DNA of 8,069 nucleotides, from assembly GCA_030593785.1 (NCBI GenBank), contig JAUVGM010000092.1:1-8069 (forward strand), in the 5' to 3' direction. Positions 1-6,051 of the stretch are shown here, piece by piece; within the stretch, counting starts at the first letter, position 1; every line of letters begins with the position of its first letter. The DNA is from Gammaproteobacteria bacterium. GTDB lineage: Bacteria; Pseudomonadota; Gammaproteobacteria; UBA6429; Thiohalophilaceae. The notes under the pieces are model-generated. The model had not been told where the DNA came from and did not search any database. It saw only the letters and a list, made by a program, of their open reading frames with translations. A program made the position numbers and the translations under genes.

Positions 1-3000
1 TTTTCTGAACGTTTAAATGATTCACAAACGGACGATGAAGGGTTATCTGTTTTTGATATCGATTTAAGTCGTTTTGCAAAAGCCACTTACCGCCTCAGTT
101 TAACCACACAAGGTTATGAAGCAGAAGGTGGCCGAGGTGTGTCAGCAGAACGCTCGGTGTTGATTTCGCCGTTAGCTTATCTTGTGGGTTATAAAGCAGA
201 TGGGAAATTAAATTATATTCATAAAGACAGCGAACGTACTATTGATTTACTCGCGGTAGATCCTGATTTAGATAAAATGGATGTGTCTGGATTACAGATG
301 GAATTAATCGAGCAACGTCATGTTTCCGTCTTAACAAAACAAAATAACGGAACATATAAATACCAGTCGGTTAAAAAGAAAACATCGCTTAAACGTGATG
401 CACTGAAAATCTCAAAGGCAGGCACAAAATACACATTACCAACCGATAAAGCCGGTGAGTTCACACTCGTTATTCGCGATGGCAATGATACTGAGCTAAA
501 CCAAATTAAATTCTCAGTGGTAGGTGATGCTAACCTGGCAAGAAGTTTAGATAAAAATGCCGAGTTACAAATTAAACTCAATAAAACGGATTTCAATCCA
601 GGCGATGAAATTGAGCTGCAAATAAAAGCGCCATACGTTGGTGCGGGTTTGATTACCATCGAACGTGATCGTGTCTATGCCTACAAATGGTTTAAAACAA
701 CCACAAGTAGTTCAGTGCAACGTATAACCGTTCCGTATGATCTGGAAGGCAATGGTTACGTTAATGTCAGTTTCATTCGTGCGCCGGACTCTAAAGAAAT
801 TTTTATGAGTCCACTGAGTTATGGGGTTATGCCATTTACCGTGAACCGATCTGCACGCGTGAACAAAGTGACTTTAAATACGCCAGACATAGCGCGTCCT
901 GGAGAAGACTTAACAATCAAGTATGAAACTGAACGCCCGGGTAAGCTGGTGGTGTTCGCGGTGAACGAAGGTATCTTACAGGTGGCCGGTTATAAAACGC
1001 CTGATCCGTTATCACACTTCTTTAAGAAAAAAGCATTAGAAGTCAGTACATCACAAATTCTTGATCTGCTGTTACCGGAGTTTGACCTGATCAAAGCCCT
1101 GTCTGCACCGGGTGGTGGTGACATGATGGCTGAAGCCTTAGGTAAAAATTTAAATCCATTCCAGCGTAAACAAAAGAAACCGGTTGTATTCTGGTCAGGT
1201 ATTATTGAAACAGACGGTAGTAAAGGTGAAGTGGTTTATTCAGTACCGGATCACTTTAACGGCAAGTTACGCATCATGGCTGTTGCCGTTGCTGATCAGG
1301 CCATTGGTGTTGCTAAAAGTAATACCGTAGTAAGAGGGCACTTTATTATCAGTCCAAATGTCCCCACCTTTGTTGCACCGGGTGATGAATTCAGTGTCAG
1401 TGTTAATGTCGCAAACAACCTTGAGAAGTCAGGTGAAAATGCGCCAGTGACCGTGCGTCTTGAAACATCCAAACATTTAAAAGTGTTAACCGATACGACT
1501 CAAAGCCTCACCATCAGTGAAGGGCGAGAACAAAGTACCCGTTATCAAATTAAAGCAACGGATGTGCTCGGTTCAGGTCGATTCACTTTTGTTGTTAGTC
1601 ACTCAGGTAAGAATGGCATTAAGAAAAGTCGTTACCGAGTGGATTTAAGCGTTCGTCCAGCAGTACCGTACATGACAAAAGTCACGGGTGGTTATTTGCA
1701 GGATGATAATGTCGATGTACCCGTCGATCGCGATATGTATCCACACTTCAGAAAACTGGAAGTCACCGCATCACCTGTGCCTCTCGGCATGGCGCGTGGA
1801 CTGGTTAACTACCTCGGTAATTATCCTTACATGTGTACCGAGCAATTAGTGAGTCGCTCGTTCCCTGCGATTGTTTTACGCGACCGACCAGAGTTTGCCT
1901 ACAAAGCAAAAGATGTTGAAAAGAGCCTGTCACAGATCATCCGTATCCTGCGCGGCAGACAAAACTCAGAAGGTGCGTTTGGTTTCTGGTCAGCAAACTC
2001 TCATGTCTCGAATTATCAATCAGTGTATGCATTACACTTCTTAACCGAAGCACGTGAGCGTGGTTATCCCATTCCCCGTGATTTATTACAACGGGGACTG
2101 GGCTTCCTTAAACAACTTGCCTCAAGGCAGATCAATTCTTTATCCAAAGCACGAGACCGTGCCTATGCCATTTATGTATTAACACGTAATGGCATAGTCA
2201 CAACACGCATGCTTGATGGATTAAGAAAAGAACTGGCAGAAGAAATGAAGCCGGAAGACTGGGAAAAAGATTTAACCGGTATTTATATTGCCGCAACCTA
2301 CAAGATGTTACAACTTGAAAGTGAAGCAAATAAAATTATTGAAAAATCGAAACTAGGAGATCCACAACAGACCGATTACCAGCATTTCTACGACGGCCTG
2401 TTACGTGATGCACATTTACTCTACGTGTTGTCATACCACTTTAAAGATCGCTTAGAAGACATAGAAGCAGAAGATCTGGAAAAATTAGTGAAGCCAGTAT
2501 TACGTGGGCACTTTAATACCTTGTCATCCGCTTCAGTCATTCTTGCACTGGATACCTATGCAACCGCAACCGGTACGCCAAAAGAAATGAAACTGAAAAT
2601 TCAGGAAGTACTGGCAAGCAAAGAAAAACGTGAGCTGGGAATTCCTCCTGGATTATTTCCGCAAATGCCATTTACGGAAGAAGCAAAATCTATTTATATA
2701 GATTCAGAAGATGATCACAACCTGTTCTACCAGGTCACAGAAGCCGGCTTTGATAAAGCATTGCCGCTGAAAGACATCAAGCAACAGCTTGAAGTGCAAC
2801 GTGAATATCGAAATAAAGAGGGTGATGTGATTGATAAAGTCACCTTAGGTGAAGAAGCCTATGTCTACCTCAAAATCAGGGCGTTGGATAATAAGCATCA
2901 TTACAATATAGCGGTAGTTGATTTATTACCGGGTGGTTTCGAAGTGGTGTTAGATAAATCACTACGTGAAAATCAGTCAGGCTGGAAACCACAGTATGTA

Positions 3001-3186
3001 GACTCACGCGAAGATCGCATGATTGTTTTTGGTAGTGTGGGTTCAAACGTACAGGAATTTGTATACCGTATTAAAGCCATTAACGTGGGTGAATATAAAG
3101 TGCCACCGACGTTTGGTGAGTCGATGTATGATCGGGGGGTTGTGGCGAGGAGTCTCGGCGGCAAAATCTCTGTAGTCAAACCATGA
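1..3186 (+). CDS. Bacterial alpha-2-macroglobulin (YfhM-like), 3' part, start outside window
   Basis: The frame is open from base 1, so the gene begins upstream; 1061 codons are visible (residue numbers here count from base 1). Bacterial alpha-2-macroglobulins are large periplasmic, usually lipid-anchored protease traps: a protease cuts a bait region and an internal thioester then links to it. The thioester motif CTEQ is intact (Cys612, codons 1834-1845), preceded by YPYM as in YfhM-type members. Before it lies the conserved A2M block around Trp398 (VVFWSGIIETDGSKG) followed by beta-rich macroglobulin domains; the helical thioester domain follows to about residue 870, then a C-terminal beta domain with DLLPGGFEVV. 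A glycine- and methionine-containing stretch just before Trp398 (ALSAPGGGDMMAEALG) could be bait, but this is a guess. In enterobacteria yfhM is followed by pbpC; here an integron-like array follows instead. Reading the gene from 139 would be wrong, because homologous sequence continues upstream without a stop. Family assignment is firm; the exact ortholog name is not. Confidence 0.95.
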   Translation, partial: FSERLNDSQTDDEGLSVFDIDLSRFAKATYRLSLTTQGYEAEGGRGVSAERSVLISPLAYLVGYKADGKLNYIHKDSERTIDLLAVDPDLDKMDVSGLQMELIEQRHVSVLTKQNNGTYKYQSVKKKTSLKRDALKISKAGTKYTLPTDKAGEFTLVIRDGNDTELNQIKFSVVGDANLARSLDKNAELQIKLNKTDFNPGDEIELQIKAPYVGAGLITIERDRVYAYKWFKTTTSSSVQRITVPYDLEGNGYVNVSFIRAPDSKEIFMSPLSYGVMPFTVNRSARVNKVTLNTPDIARPGEDLTIKYETERPGKLVVFAVNEGILQVAGYKTPDPLSHFFKKKALEVSTSQILDLLLPEFDLIKALSAPGGGDMMAEALGKNLNPFQRKQKKPVVFWSGIIETDGSKGEVVYSVPDHFNGKLRIMAVAVADQAIGVAKSNTVVRGHFIISPNVPTFVAPGDEFSVSVNVANNLEKSGENAPVTVRLETSKHLKVLTDTTQSLTISEGREQSTRYQIKATDVLGSGRFTFVVSHSGKNGIKKSRYRVDLSVRPAVPYMTKVTGGYLQDDNVDVPVDRDMYPHFRKLEVTASPVPLGMARGLVNYLGNYPYMCTEQLVSRSFPAIVLRDRPEFAYKAKDVEKSLSQIIRILRGRQNSEGAFGFWSANSHVSNYQSVYALHFLTEARERGYPIPRDLLQRGLGFLKQLASRQINSLSKARDRAYAIYVLTRNGIVTTRMLDGLRKELAEEMKPEDWEKDLTGIYIAATYKMLQLESEANKIIEKSKLGDPQQTDYQHFYDGLLRDAHLLYVLSYHFKDRLEDIEAEDLEKLVKPVLRGHFNTLSSASVILALDTYATATGTPKEMKLKIQEVLASKEKRELGIPPGLFPQMPFTEEAKSIYIDSEDDHNLFYQVTEAGFDKALPLKDIKQQLEVQREYRNKEGDVIDKVTLGEEAYVYLKIRALDNKHHYNIAVVDLLPGGFEVVLDKSLRENQSGWKPQYVDSREDRMIVFGSVGSNVQEFVYRIKAINVGEYKVPPTFGESMYDRGVVARSLGGKISVVKP

Positions 3187-3206
3187 ATATCGAGAAGACA
3201 GATTAC

Positions 3207-3276
3207 GGCGTTACAAGCCCTATTCAAAATGCTCATGTACTAATCGTACACTCCGCTTTTTCATAGGATTTGTGCC
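3207..3276. repeat. Long imperfect stem-loop after the A2M gene
   Basis: Two arms, 3207-3240 and 3246-3276, are largely complementary: GGCG..ACAAGCCCTAT..GTAC on the left against GTAC..ATAGGATTTGT..GCC on the right, with a 5-base loop TAATC. It starts about 20 bases after the A2M stop. It could slow or end transcription leaving the A2M gene, although there is no clean GC-stem plus T-run. It resembles dispersed intergenic stem-loop repeats of gammaproteobacteria, from general recollection only; no second copy is in this window. Confidence 0.55.
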
Positions 3277-3293
3277 TTGTACTCTGGCTTCTC

Positions 3294-3309
3294 GCTATCC
3301 ATGGATAGC
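3294..3309. repeat. Perfect 16-bp palindrome GCTATCCATGGATAGC
   Basis: This is a perfect self-complementary sequence in the spacer between the A2M gene and the first cassette gene. It is the first of three perfect palindromes within 70 bases (next at 3320-3341 and 3351-3362). It could be a dimeric regulator operator or a remnant of a recombination site; nothing here decides between these. Confidence 0.6.
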
Positions 3310-3319
3310 TATAAAAGAG

Positions 3320-3341
3320 ATTAGGTAGATTTCTACCTAAT
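3320..3341. repeat. Perfect inverted repeat, 10-bp arms, 2-base centre
   Basis: ATTAGGTAGA (3320-3329) and TCTACCTAAT (3332-3341) are exact reverse complements around TT. The inner part would form the loop in RNA or single-stranded DNA. It lies about 45 bases ahead of the nuclease-like gene and just before another palindrome, ACAGAATTCTGT at 3351-3362. The TACCTAAT part faintly resembles an attC R'' box but lacks the AAC end, so I do not call it one. Confidence 0.55.
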
Positions 3342-3372
3342 AAGTAAATTACAGAATTCTGTATAACTAACT

Positions 3373-3379
3373 GTTAGGC
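3373..3379 (+). other. R' core site (GTTAGGC) opening the first visible cassette
   Basis: GTTAGGC fits the integron core-site consensus GTTRRRY, and the next gene starts 5 bases later, as is usual in cassettes. The same heptamer closes the complete attC at 4380-4462. No convincing R'' partner (RYYYAAC) exists in the preceding 180 bases, and no integrase is near, so this is either the 3' end of a damaged attC or an attI-like boundary. The array edge next to the A2M gene lies here or slightly upstream. Confidence 0.6.
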
Positions 3380-3384
3380 AAATC

Positions 3385-4215
3385 ATGAATGATGCAATCG
3401 ACAATATGGAAGAGAAAATACTGGCTTGGCTGAATAATAATGGCTATCCACTAGAAATGCGCATCGCACGAGCTCTCGCAGTTAATGAATTCGACGTAAC
3501 GCAATCTCATTTTTACAAAGACTTTGAAACTAATGAGCCAAGAGAAATTGATGTTATTGGAAGGCTCTATGATTATATCGAACCTAAAAGTTACGTAGCG
3601 ATAGCGGAGCTTGAAACATTTGTGGATATTGAATGTAAATCTACGTCTAAACCATGGGTGGTATTTTGTGAATCTAAACCTAGAACCTGGAATATAGAGC
3701 AAGCTCTTTGTAATGAAGCAGGGAAAAAATTACTCATTAGATCACGAAAGAATCTAAAGTCCACGATACTAGTCCAGAACGGAAATGTTGCAGGTCATGG
3801 TGTTGCTCAAGCTTTTGGTGGAGGTGAAGATGCCCCCTATAAAGCAGTAATGTCTGCGCTAAAGGCCGCGGAAGCAAAAGCACGAGATTCATTGGAGAGA
3901 GAGTTAAATGATAAGGAAAACAACAAAAATACAGAAATATCTCTTTCTAATATTGTTATAGCTGCCGTCGCAATATCATCCCCATTGTTTGAGTGTAGTA
4001 TTAATGAAAGTGGAGAAATGGAGTTAAAACGAGTCGAAAATAGCGCTTTAGTATTTCGTTACCCAAGAGGAAGAAATGATTTTATTGCAGGGGCAATTGT
4101 TCACATAGTTACTGAACCTGGGTGGCAGAAATTTATGGATGGAATAAAAGAATTTCATGATGCAACTAAGAAGAAATTAGAAACTATGATTCCTCCAGAG
4201 GATAGTTGTGCCTAA
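3385..4215 (+). CDS. PD-(D/E)XK nuclease-like cassette protein
   Basis: This 276-residue protein of unnamed family has the layout of a restriction-endonuclease-fold core in its first 100 residues. A helix carries Glu24 (PLEMRIARAL), then comes SHFYKDFETNEPREIDVIG with Glu54 and Asp56, then a strand ending IECKS with Glu83 and Lys85 (the E-x-K of the motif). Helix-strand-strand order and the REID...ECK spacing match Mrr/restriction-type nuclease domains found in many bacterial defence proteins. The second half has a charged helical stretch (about 150-180, KAAEAKARDSLERELNDKENN) and no recognised domain. No signal peptide or membrane segment. The start is the first ATG, 5 bases after the R' box, without a clear Shine-Dalgarno; Met8 is an alternative. 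The stop TAA lies inside the R'' box GCCTAAC, a cassette hallmark. A role in defence is inference; no modification or partner gene is adjacent. Confidence 0.75.
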   Translation: MNDAIDNMEEKILAWLNNNGYPLEMRIARALAVNEFDVTQSHFYKDFETNEPREIDVIGRLYDYIEPKSYVAIAELETFVDIECKSTSKPWVVFCESKPRTWNIEQALCNEAGKKLLIRSRKNLKSTILVQNGNVAGHGVAQAFGGGEDAPYKAVMSALKAAEAKARDSLERELNDKENNKNTEISLSNIVIAAVAISSPLFECSINESGEMELKRVENSALVFRYPRGRNDFIAGAIVHIVTEPGWQKFMDGIKEFHDATKKKLETMIPPEDSCA

Positions 4216-4230
4216 CAAAAAATTAGATAT
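4210..4230 (+). other. Truncated attC: R'' end only, cut by the palindromic repeat
   Basis: GCCTAAC (4210-4216) is a perfect R'' box containing the stop codon of the nuclease-like gene. Only about 14 further bases follow before the palindromic repeat at 4232, and no matching R' box follows before the next attC. The right part of this attC was therefore lost when the repeat arrived or by a later deletion. Confidence 0.65.
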
Positions 4231-4231
4231 T

Positions 4232-4285
4232 TGGGGTCAGAGACCAATTGTTTCTAATATTAGAGAATATTGTTCTCTGACACCT
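4232..4285 (-). repeat. REP-like palindromic repeat, copy 1 (inverted)
   Basis: GGGGTCAGAGA near 4233-4243 pairs with TCTCTGACACC near 4274-4284, with the centre CTAATATTAG (4254-4263) between. Read on the minus strand it aligns almost base for base with copy 2 at 5667-5720, so it is the same element in the opposite orientation. GGGGTCAGAG-type palindromes resemble REP elements mobilised by IS200-like (RAYT) transposases; no transposase is in this window, so that link is inference. Confidence 0.8.
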
Positions 4286-4385
4286 ATTCTTTTTAGCAAA
4301 TGAAAATATTTCAAATAACGCAATAGAATCATCTAGTTTAAATGAAAATAAGACTGGTTCTTTTGCCACTGAAGAGTCTACATAA
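4281..4385 (+). pseudogene. C-terminal remnant of a cassette ORF
   Basis: Directly after the repeat an open frame of about 34 codons runs to TAA at 4383-4385. It has no start codon, and a TGA lies in the repeat at 4278-4280. The peptide contains LANENISNNAIESSS and SFATEEST, protein-like though low in complexity. The stop lies in the R''-like ACATAAC of the following complete attC, exactly where cassette genes end here. I read it as the tail of a gene whose body was removed with the repeat insertion; chance is possible at this length. Confidence 0.4.
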
Positions 4386-4462
4386 CAAGGCGTTTAAAAC
4401 CGCCGTTTTCCAAACGGTGCTCTGCTTCATTTTTAAAAATCCGTTTAACTGAATCGTTAGGC
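4380..4462 (+). other. attC recombination site (complete)
   Basis: The site runs from R''-like ACATAAC (4380-4386, one mismatch to RYYYAAC) to the perfect R' box GTTAGGC (4456-4462). Inside, AAGGCGTTTAA on the left faces CCGTTTAACTGAAT on the right, giving the imperfect L''/L' pairing expected of an attC, and an inner hairpin CCGTTT/AAACGG sits at 4403-4417. The 83-bp length is within the attC range. The same left flank (AACAAGGCGTTTAA) recurs at 4933-4946. Confidence 0.8.
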
Positions 4463-4484
4463 ATCAACAACAAAGGACACAACC

Positions 4485-4934
4485 ATGAATTTCTTTCAAA
4501 ACATTCCCTTTAAACACGGCTTCTATGGAGCAATGATCGCCGCAATATTCATATTTCTTTTTATGACGCTATTTAAAATGACTGACGCTGGCTTTTTGAC
4601 GTCATTTTCTTACCAACTAAAGGGGCAACACCTATTAATAGGTGTTAATGAGGCAATGTCACGAAGAACGTTAATGTCGTCACAGCCGATGGTGTGGCTT
4701 GTCGTTATACTTGCAGTAATATCGATAATATTGGCTTTCATTAACAATAAGCGAAAATACACCCTTATACCGATGGCGGGTGCATTATCAGTAGTCCTTC
4801 TATTCCTACAAACCGGGAATATGGATAAATTCTTAGTTACACCAGCTTATTACTTAATCATGGCCATTGCTGCACTAAGTTCTGTGCATGCGTGGGCTCA
4901 TGGACAGGTTTCTCATTCGGAAAGTGATGCCTAA
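4485..4934 (+). CDS. Four-helix membrane protein of unknown function
   Basis: This 149-residue protein is not recognised. Hydrophobic stretches at about 13-32, 70-87, 92-108 and 120-137 make it an inner-membrane protein with four predicted helices. A roughly 35-residue loop between helices 1 and 2 carries KGQHLLIGVNEAMSRR. The tail is short and His/Ser-rich (AHGQVSHSESDA). The start is well supported: AAAGGA at 4472-4477 sits 7 bases ahead of the ATG, itself 22 bases after the attC R' box. The stop TAA (4932-4934) lies inside the next R'' box GCCTAAC. It is a single-gene cassette with no functional clue from its neighbours. Confidence 0.8.
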   Translation: MNFFQNIPFKHGFYGAMIAAIFIFLFMTLFKMTDAGFLTSFSYQLKGQHLLIGVNEAMSRRTLMSSQPMVWLVVILAVISIILAFINNKRKYTLIPMAGALSVVLLFLQTGNMDKFLVTPAYYLIMAIAALSSVHAWAHGQVSHSESDA

Positions 4935-4960
4935 CAAGGCGTTTAAGCGGGTCACTCAGC
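4929..4960 (+). other. Truncated attC (left half)
   Basis: GCCTAAC (4929-4935) followed by AAGGCGTTTAAGCGGG repeats the left flank of the complete attC at 4380. No matching right half follows before the lipoprotein gene; GTTAAAT at 5022-5028 fits GTTRRRY loosely but does not complement GCCTAAC. The site breaks off around 4960, where a remnant coding frame begins. Confidence 0.65.
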
Positions 4961-5132
4961 CATCAATGCTAATAATGGAAAATATAAAGCATATTATTTA
5001 ACTGATGCTTGCAGAAAAGTAGTTAAATTATGGAAAAGGATGTTTATTGCCCCGTGCAGACACAATATAGGTAATGTAGACCATGCAGACAATATTAATG
5101 AAATACTTTTAGGAGATTATGATGTTAAATAA
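4947..5132 (+). pseudogene. Start-less ORF remnant overlapping the lipoprotein start
   Basis: From the broken attC an open frame of 61 codons reaches TAA at 5130-5132. It has no plausible start near its left end. The translation is protein-like, with INANNGKYKAYYLTDACRK and then APCRHNIGNVDHADN and ILLGDYDVK. It may be the 3' end of a lost cassette gene whose 5' part was deleted together with the right half of the attC. It overlaps the lipoprotein start by 14 bases, so it could still be transcribed with it. Family not recognised. Confidence 0.4.
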
Positions 5133-5490
5133 AGAAATTAAAAAATTTATATTAATGGCTATATTTTTATTTATGGCTGTAGGTTGTAGCCAACTAACTG
5201 ATGAACAAAAGGCTGAAAACTTACAAAAAGAATACTTAGAAATAAGGAATCAAGTGCCAGCACTAGCCAGACTTACTATCGATAAGCGCGCCCAAAAAAC
5301 TCATAATTTAAAAGCTATAAGAGGGATGATTGATTTATACGAAGAAGGGCTTCCAATACTTAAAGAAATTATGTCTGATTTCCCAGATACTAAAGTAGCA
5401 AAAGAAAGAGGTATAGCTCGTTTAATAACCTTAGATATAACAATGATTGAAGATTTAAAGATTGACTTAGAGATCGCTTTAAAGAAATAG
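5119..5490 (+). CDS. Small lipoprotein, helical, unknown function
   Basis: This 123-residue protein has a lipoprotein signal: Lys-rich start (MMLNKEIKK), hydrophobic core (FILMAIFLFMAV) and a lipobox-like AVGC with Cys23 as the probable lipidated residue. Ser at +2 favours the outer membrane over the inner. The mature part (about 100 residues) is helix-rich and charged, with no domain I recognise. Two ATGs occur in tandem (5119 and 5122); AGGAG at 5111-5115 is better spaced from 5122, so that may be the true start. After the TAG the same frame continues, past a second stop, as GNPEKIVEFEAGKEGATQ ending at 5565 just before an R'' box, so the C-terminus has probably been shortened by frameshifts. 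Confidence 0.75.
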   Translation: MMLNKEIKKFILMAIFLFMAVGCSQLTDEQKAENLQKEYLEIRNQVPALARLTIDKRAQKTHNLKAIRGMIDLYEEGLPILKEIMSDFPDTKVAKERGIARLITLDITMIEDLKIDLEIALKK

Positions 5491-5565
5491 ATGCATCTTT
5501 AAATAGATGGTAATCCTGAGAAAATAGTTGAGTTTGAGGCTGGCAAAGAAGGTGCTACGCAGTAA
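5491..5565 (+). pseudogene. Decayed C-terminal tail of the lipoprotein gene
   Basis: The lipoprotein frame resumes after two stops (TAG 5488-5490, TAA 5500-5502) and encodes IDGNPEKIVEFEAGKEGATQ, ending TAA at 5563-5565. Between the stops the neighbouring frame reads EIDASLN, so two single-base indels around 5485-5505 would rebuild one continuous tail (ALKK-IDASLN-IDGNPEK). The end lies 3 bases before the R'' box ACCTAAC, where a cassette gene is expected to finish. Confidence 0.4.
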
Positions 5566-5568
5566 AAT

Positions 5569-5660
5569 ACCTAACAATAAAATTAACATGGACAAAATAA
5601 AGCGGCGCTGCGCTCTGAACTTACCACTCTTTGAGTGGACACATATTTTTGTAATAAAAA
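5569..5660 (+). other. Truncated attC of the lipoprotein cassette
   Basis: ACCTAAC (5569-5575) is a perfect R'' box. It is followed by ATGGACAAAATAAAGCGGCG (5588-5607), which looks like the ascending strand of an attC stem, since AAAGCGGCGCT recurs at the tip of the complete attC at 5930. The returning strand and the R' box are missing; a small hairpin CCACTC/GAGTGG (5624-5638) and the palindromic repeat at 5667 follow instead. Confidence 0.55.
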
Positions 5661-5666
5661 AATAAA

Positions 5667-5720
5667 TGGGGTCAGAGACCAATACTCTCTAATATTAGAA
5701 ACAATTGGTCTCTGACCCCA
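5667..5720 (+). repeat. REP-like palindromic repeat, copy 2 (perfect arms)
   Basis: A 17-bp perfect inverted repeat: TGGGGTCAGAGACCAAT (5667-5683) and its exact complement (5704-5720), with a 20-base centre containing CTAATATTAG (5689-5698). It lies between a truncated attC and a 5'-truncated ORF. As RNA it makes a stable hairpin but has no trailing T-run, so it is not a standard terminator. Confidence 0.85.
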
Positions 5721-5929
5721 ATTTTCACTTTTATTCAGAACATGTGTATAAATCATTAATTGATGTATTAGATCAATGTTATGGTGAAAGTGTTGACTAT
5801 GAATATACAGAAAGAAAAAAATCTGAATATTTTAAAGAAGCAAGAAAAAATCAAAAAGAAATAGTTAAATCAATAGAAAATTGCTGTTTAGCTATAAGAG
5901 AACGAATTGAAGAAGTTAAAGTAATATGA
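5705..5929 (+). pseudogene. 5'-truncated cassette ORF, highly charged
   Basis: The open frame enters from the right arm of the repeat, where only a TTG at 5705 could serve as a start, and native sequence begins after 5720. A GTG at 5744 has no Shine-Dalgarno. About 70 codons remain, with VYKSLIDVLDQCYGESVDYEY then a Lys/Glu-rich helix (KKSEYFKEARKNQKEIVKSI) and ENCCLAIRERIEEVKVI. It ends TGA just before the R'' of a complete attC, so the 3' end is native. I read it as the C-terminal part of a cassette gene cut by the repeat. Family unknown; it could still be expressed as a small protein. Confidence 0.5.
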
Positions 5930-6032
5930 AGCTAACAAGCAAGTCAAGATCGTTCGCTAATCGCTCACTGGGGCTTTTAAAAAGCGGCGCTATGCTTCGC
6001 TTTTTAAAAGCCCCTTACTTAAGTCGTTAAGC
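5930..6032 (+). other. attC recombination site (complete, perfect apical stem)
   Basis: The site runs from AGCTAAC (5930-5936, close to RYYYAAC) to GTTAAGC (6026-6032, perfect GTTRRRY). Outer flanks AAGCAAGTCAAG and CTTACTTAAGTC pair imperfectly as L''/L'. The centre is a perfect 16-bp stem: GGGGCTTTTAAAAAGC (5970-5985) against its exact complement (5999-6014), with a 13-base loop. At 103 bp it is a typical large attC. It could also act as a transcript hairpin after the upstream ORF. Confidence 0.8.
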
Positions 6033-6041
6033 ACTAAAACG

Positions 6042-6048
6042 AAAGGAG
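6042..6048 (+). promoter_or_regulatory. Strong Shine-Dalgarno displaced from its gene
   Basis: AAAGGAG lies 10 bases after the attC R' box, where cassettes usually carry their ribosome binding site. The next ATG (6051) is too close and opens only a 4-codon frame (MYGS) ending inside the tRNA-like element. The HEPN start at 6140 has no Shine-Dalgarno of its own. If 6052-6136 is folded away or absent, the distance from GGAG to that ATG becomes 6 bases (TTAATT), which is ideal. Confidence 0.6.
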
Positions 6049-6051
6049 TTA

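Noticed and set aside
139..3186. A2M gene starting with GTG at 139
   Set aside because: The frame is open and protein-like from base 1, and the family is far longer, so the start is outside the window.
3367..3379. Minimal attC formed by CTAAC next to GTTAGGC
   Set aside because: R'' would read AACTAAC, which breaks the consensus, and one base between the boxes leaves no room for the L boxes or a loop.
5479..5682. Minus-strand ORF of 67 codons
   Set aside because: It covers a truncated attC and a repeat arm, has no Shine-Dalgarno and is a shadow frame in AT-rich DNA.
5667..5720. Rho-independent terminator
   Set aside because: The hairpin is strong but has no T-run on either side, and its two relatives share the centre sequence, which fits a mobile palindrome better.
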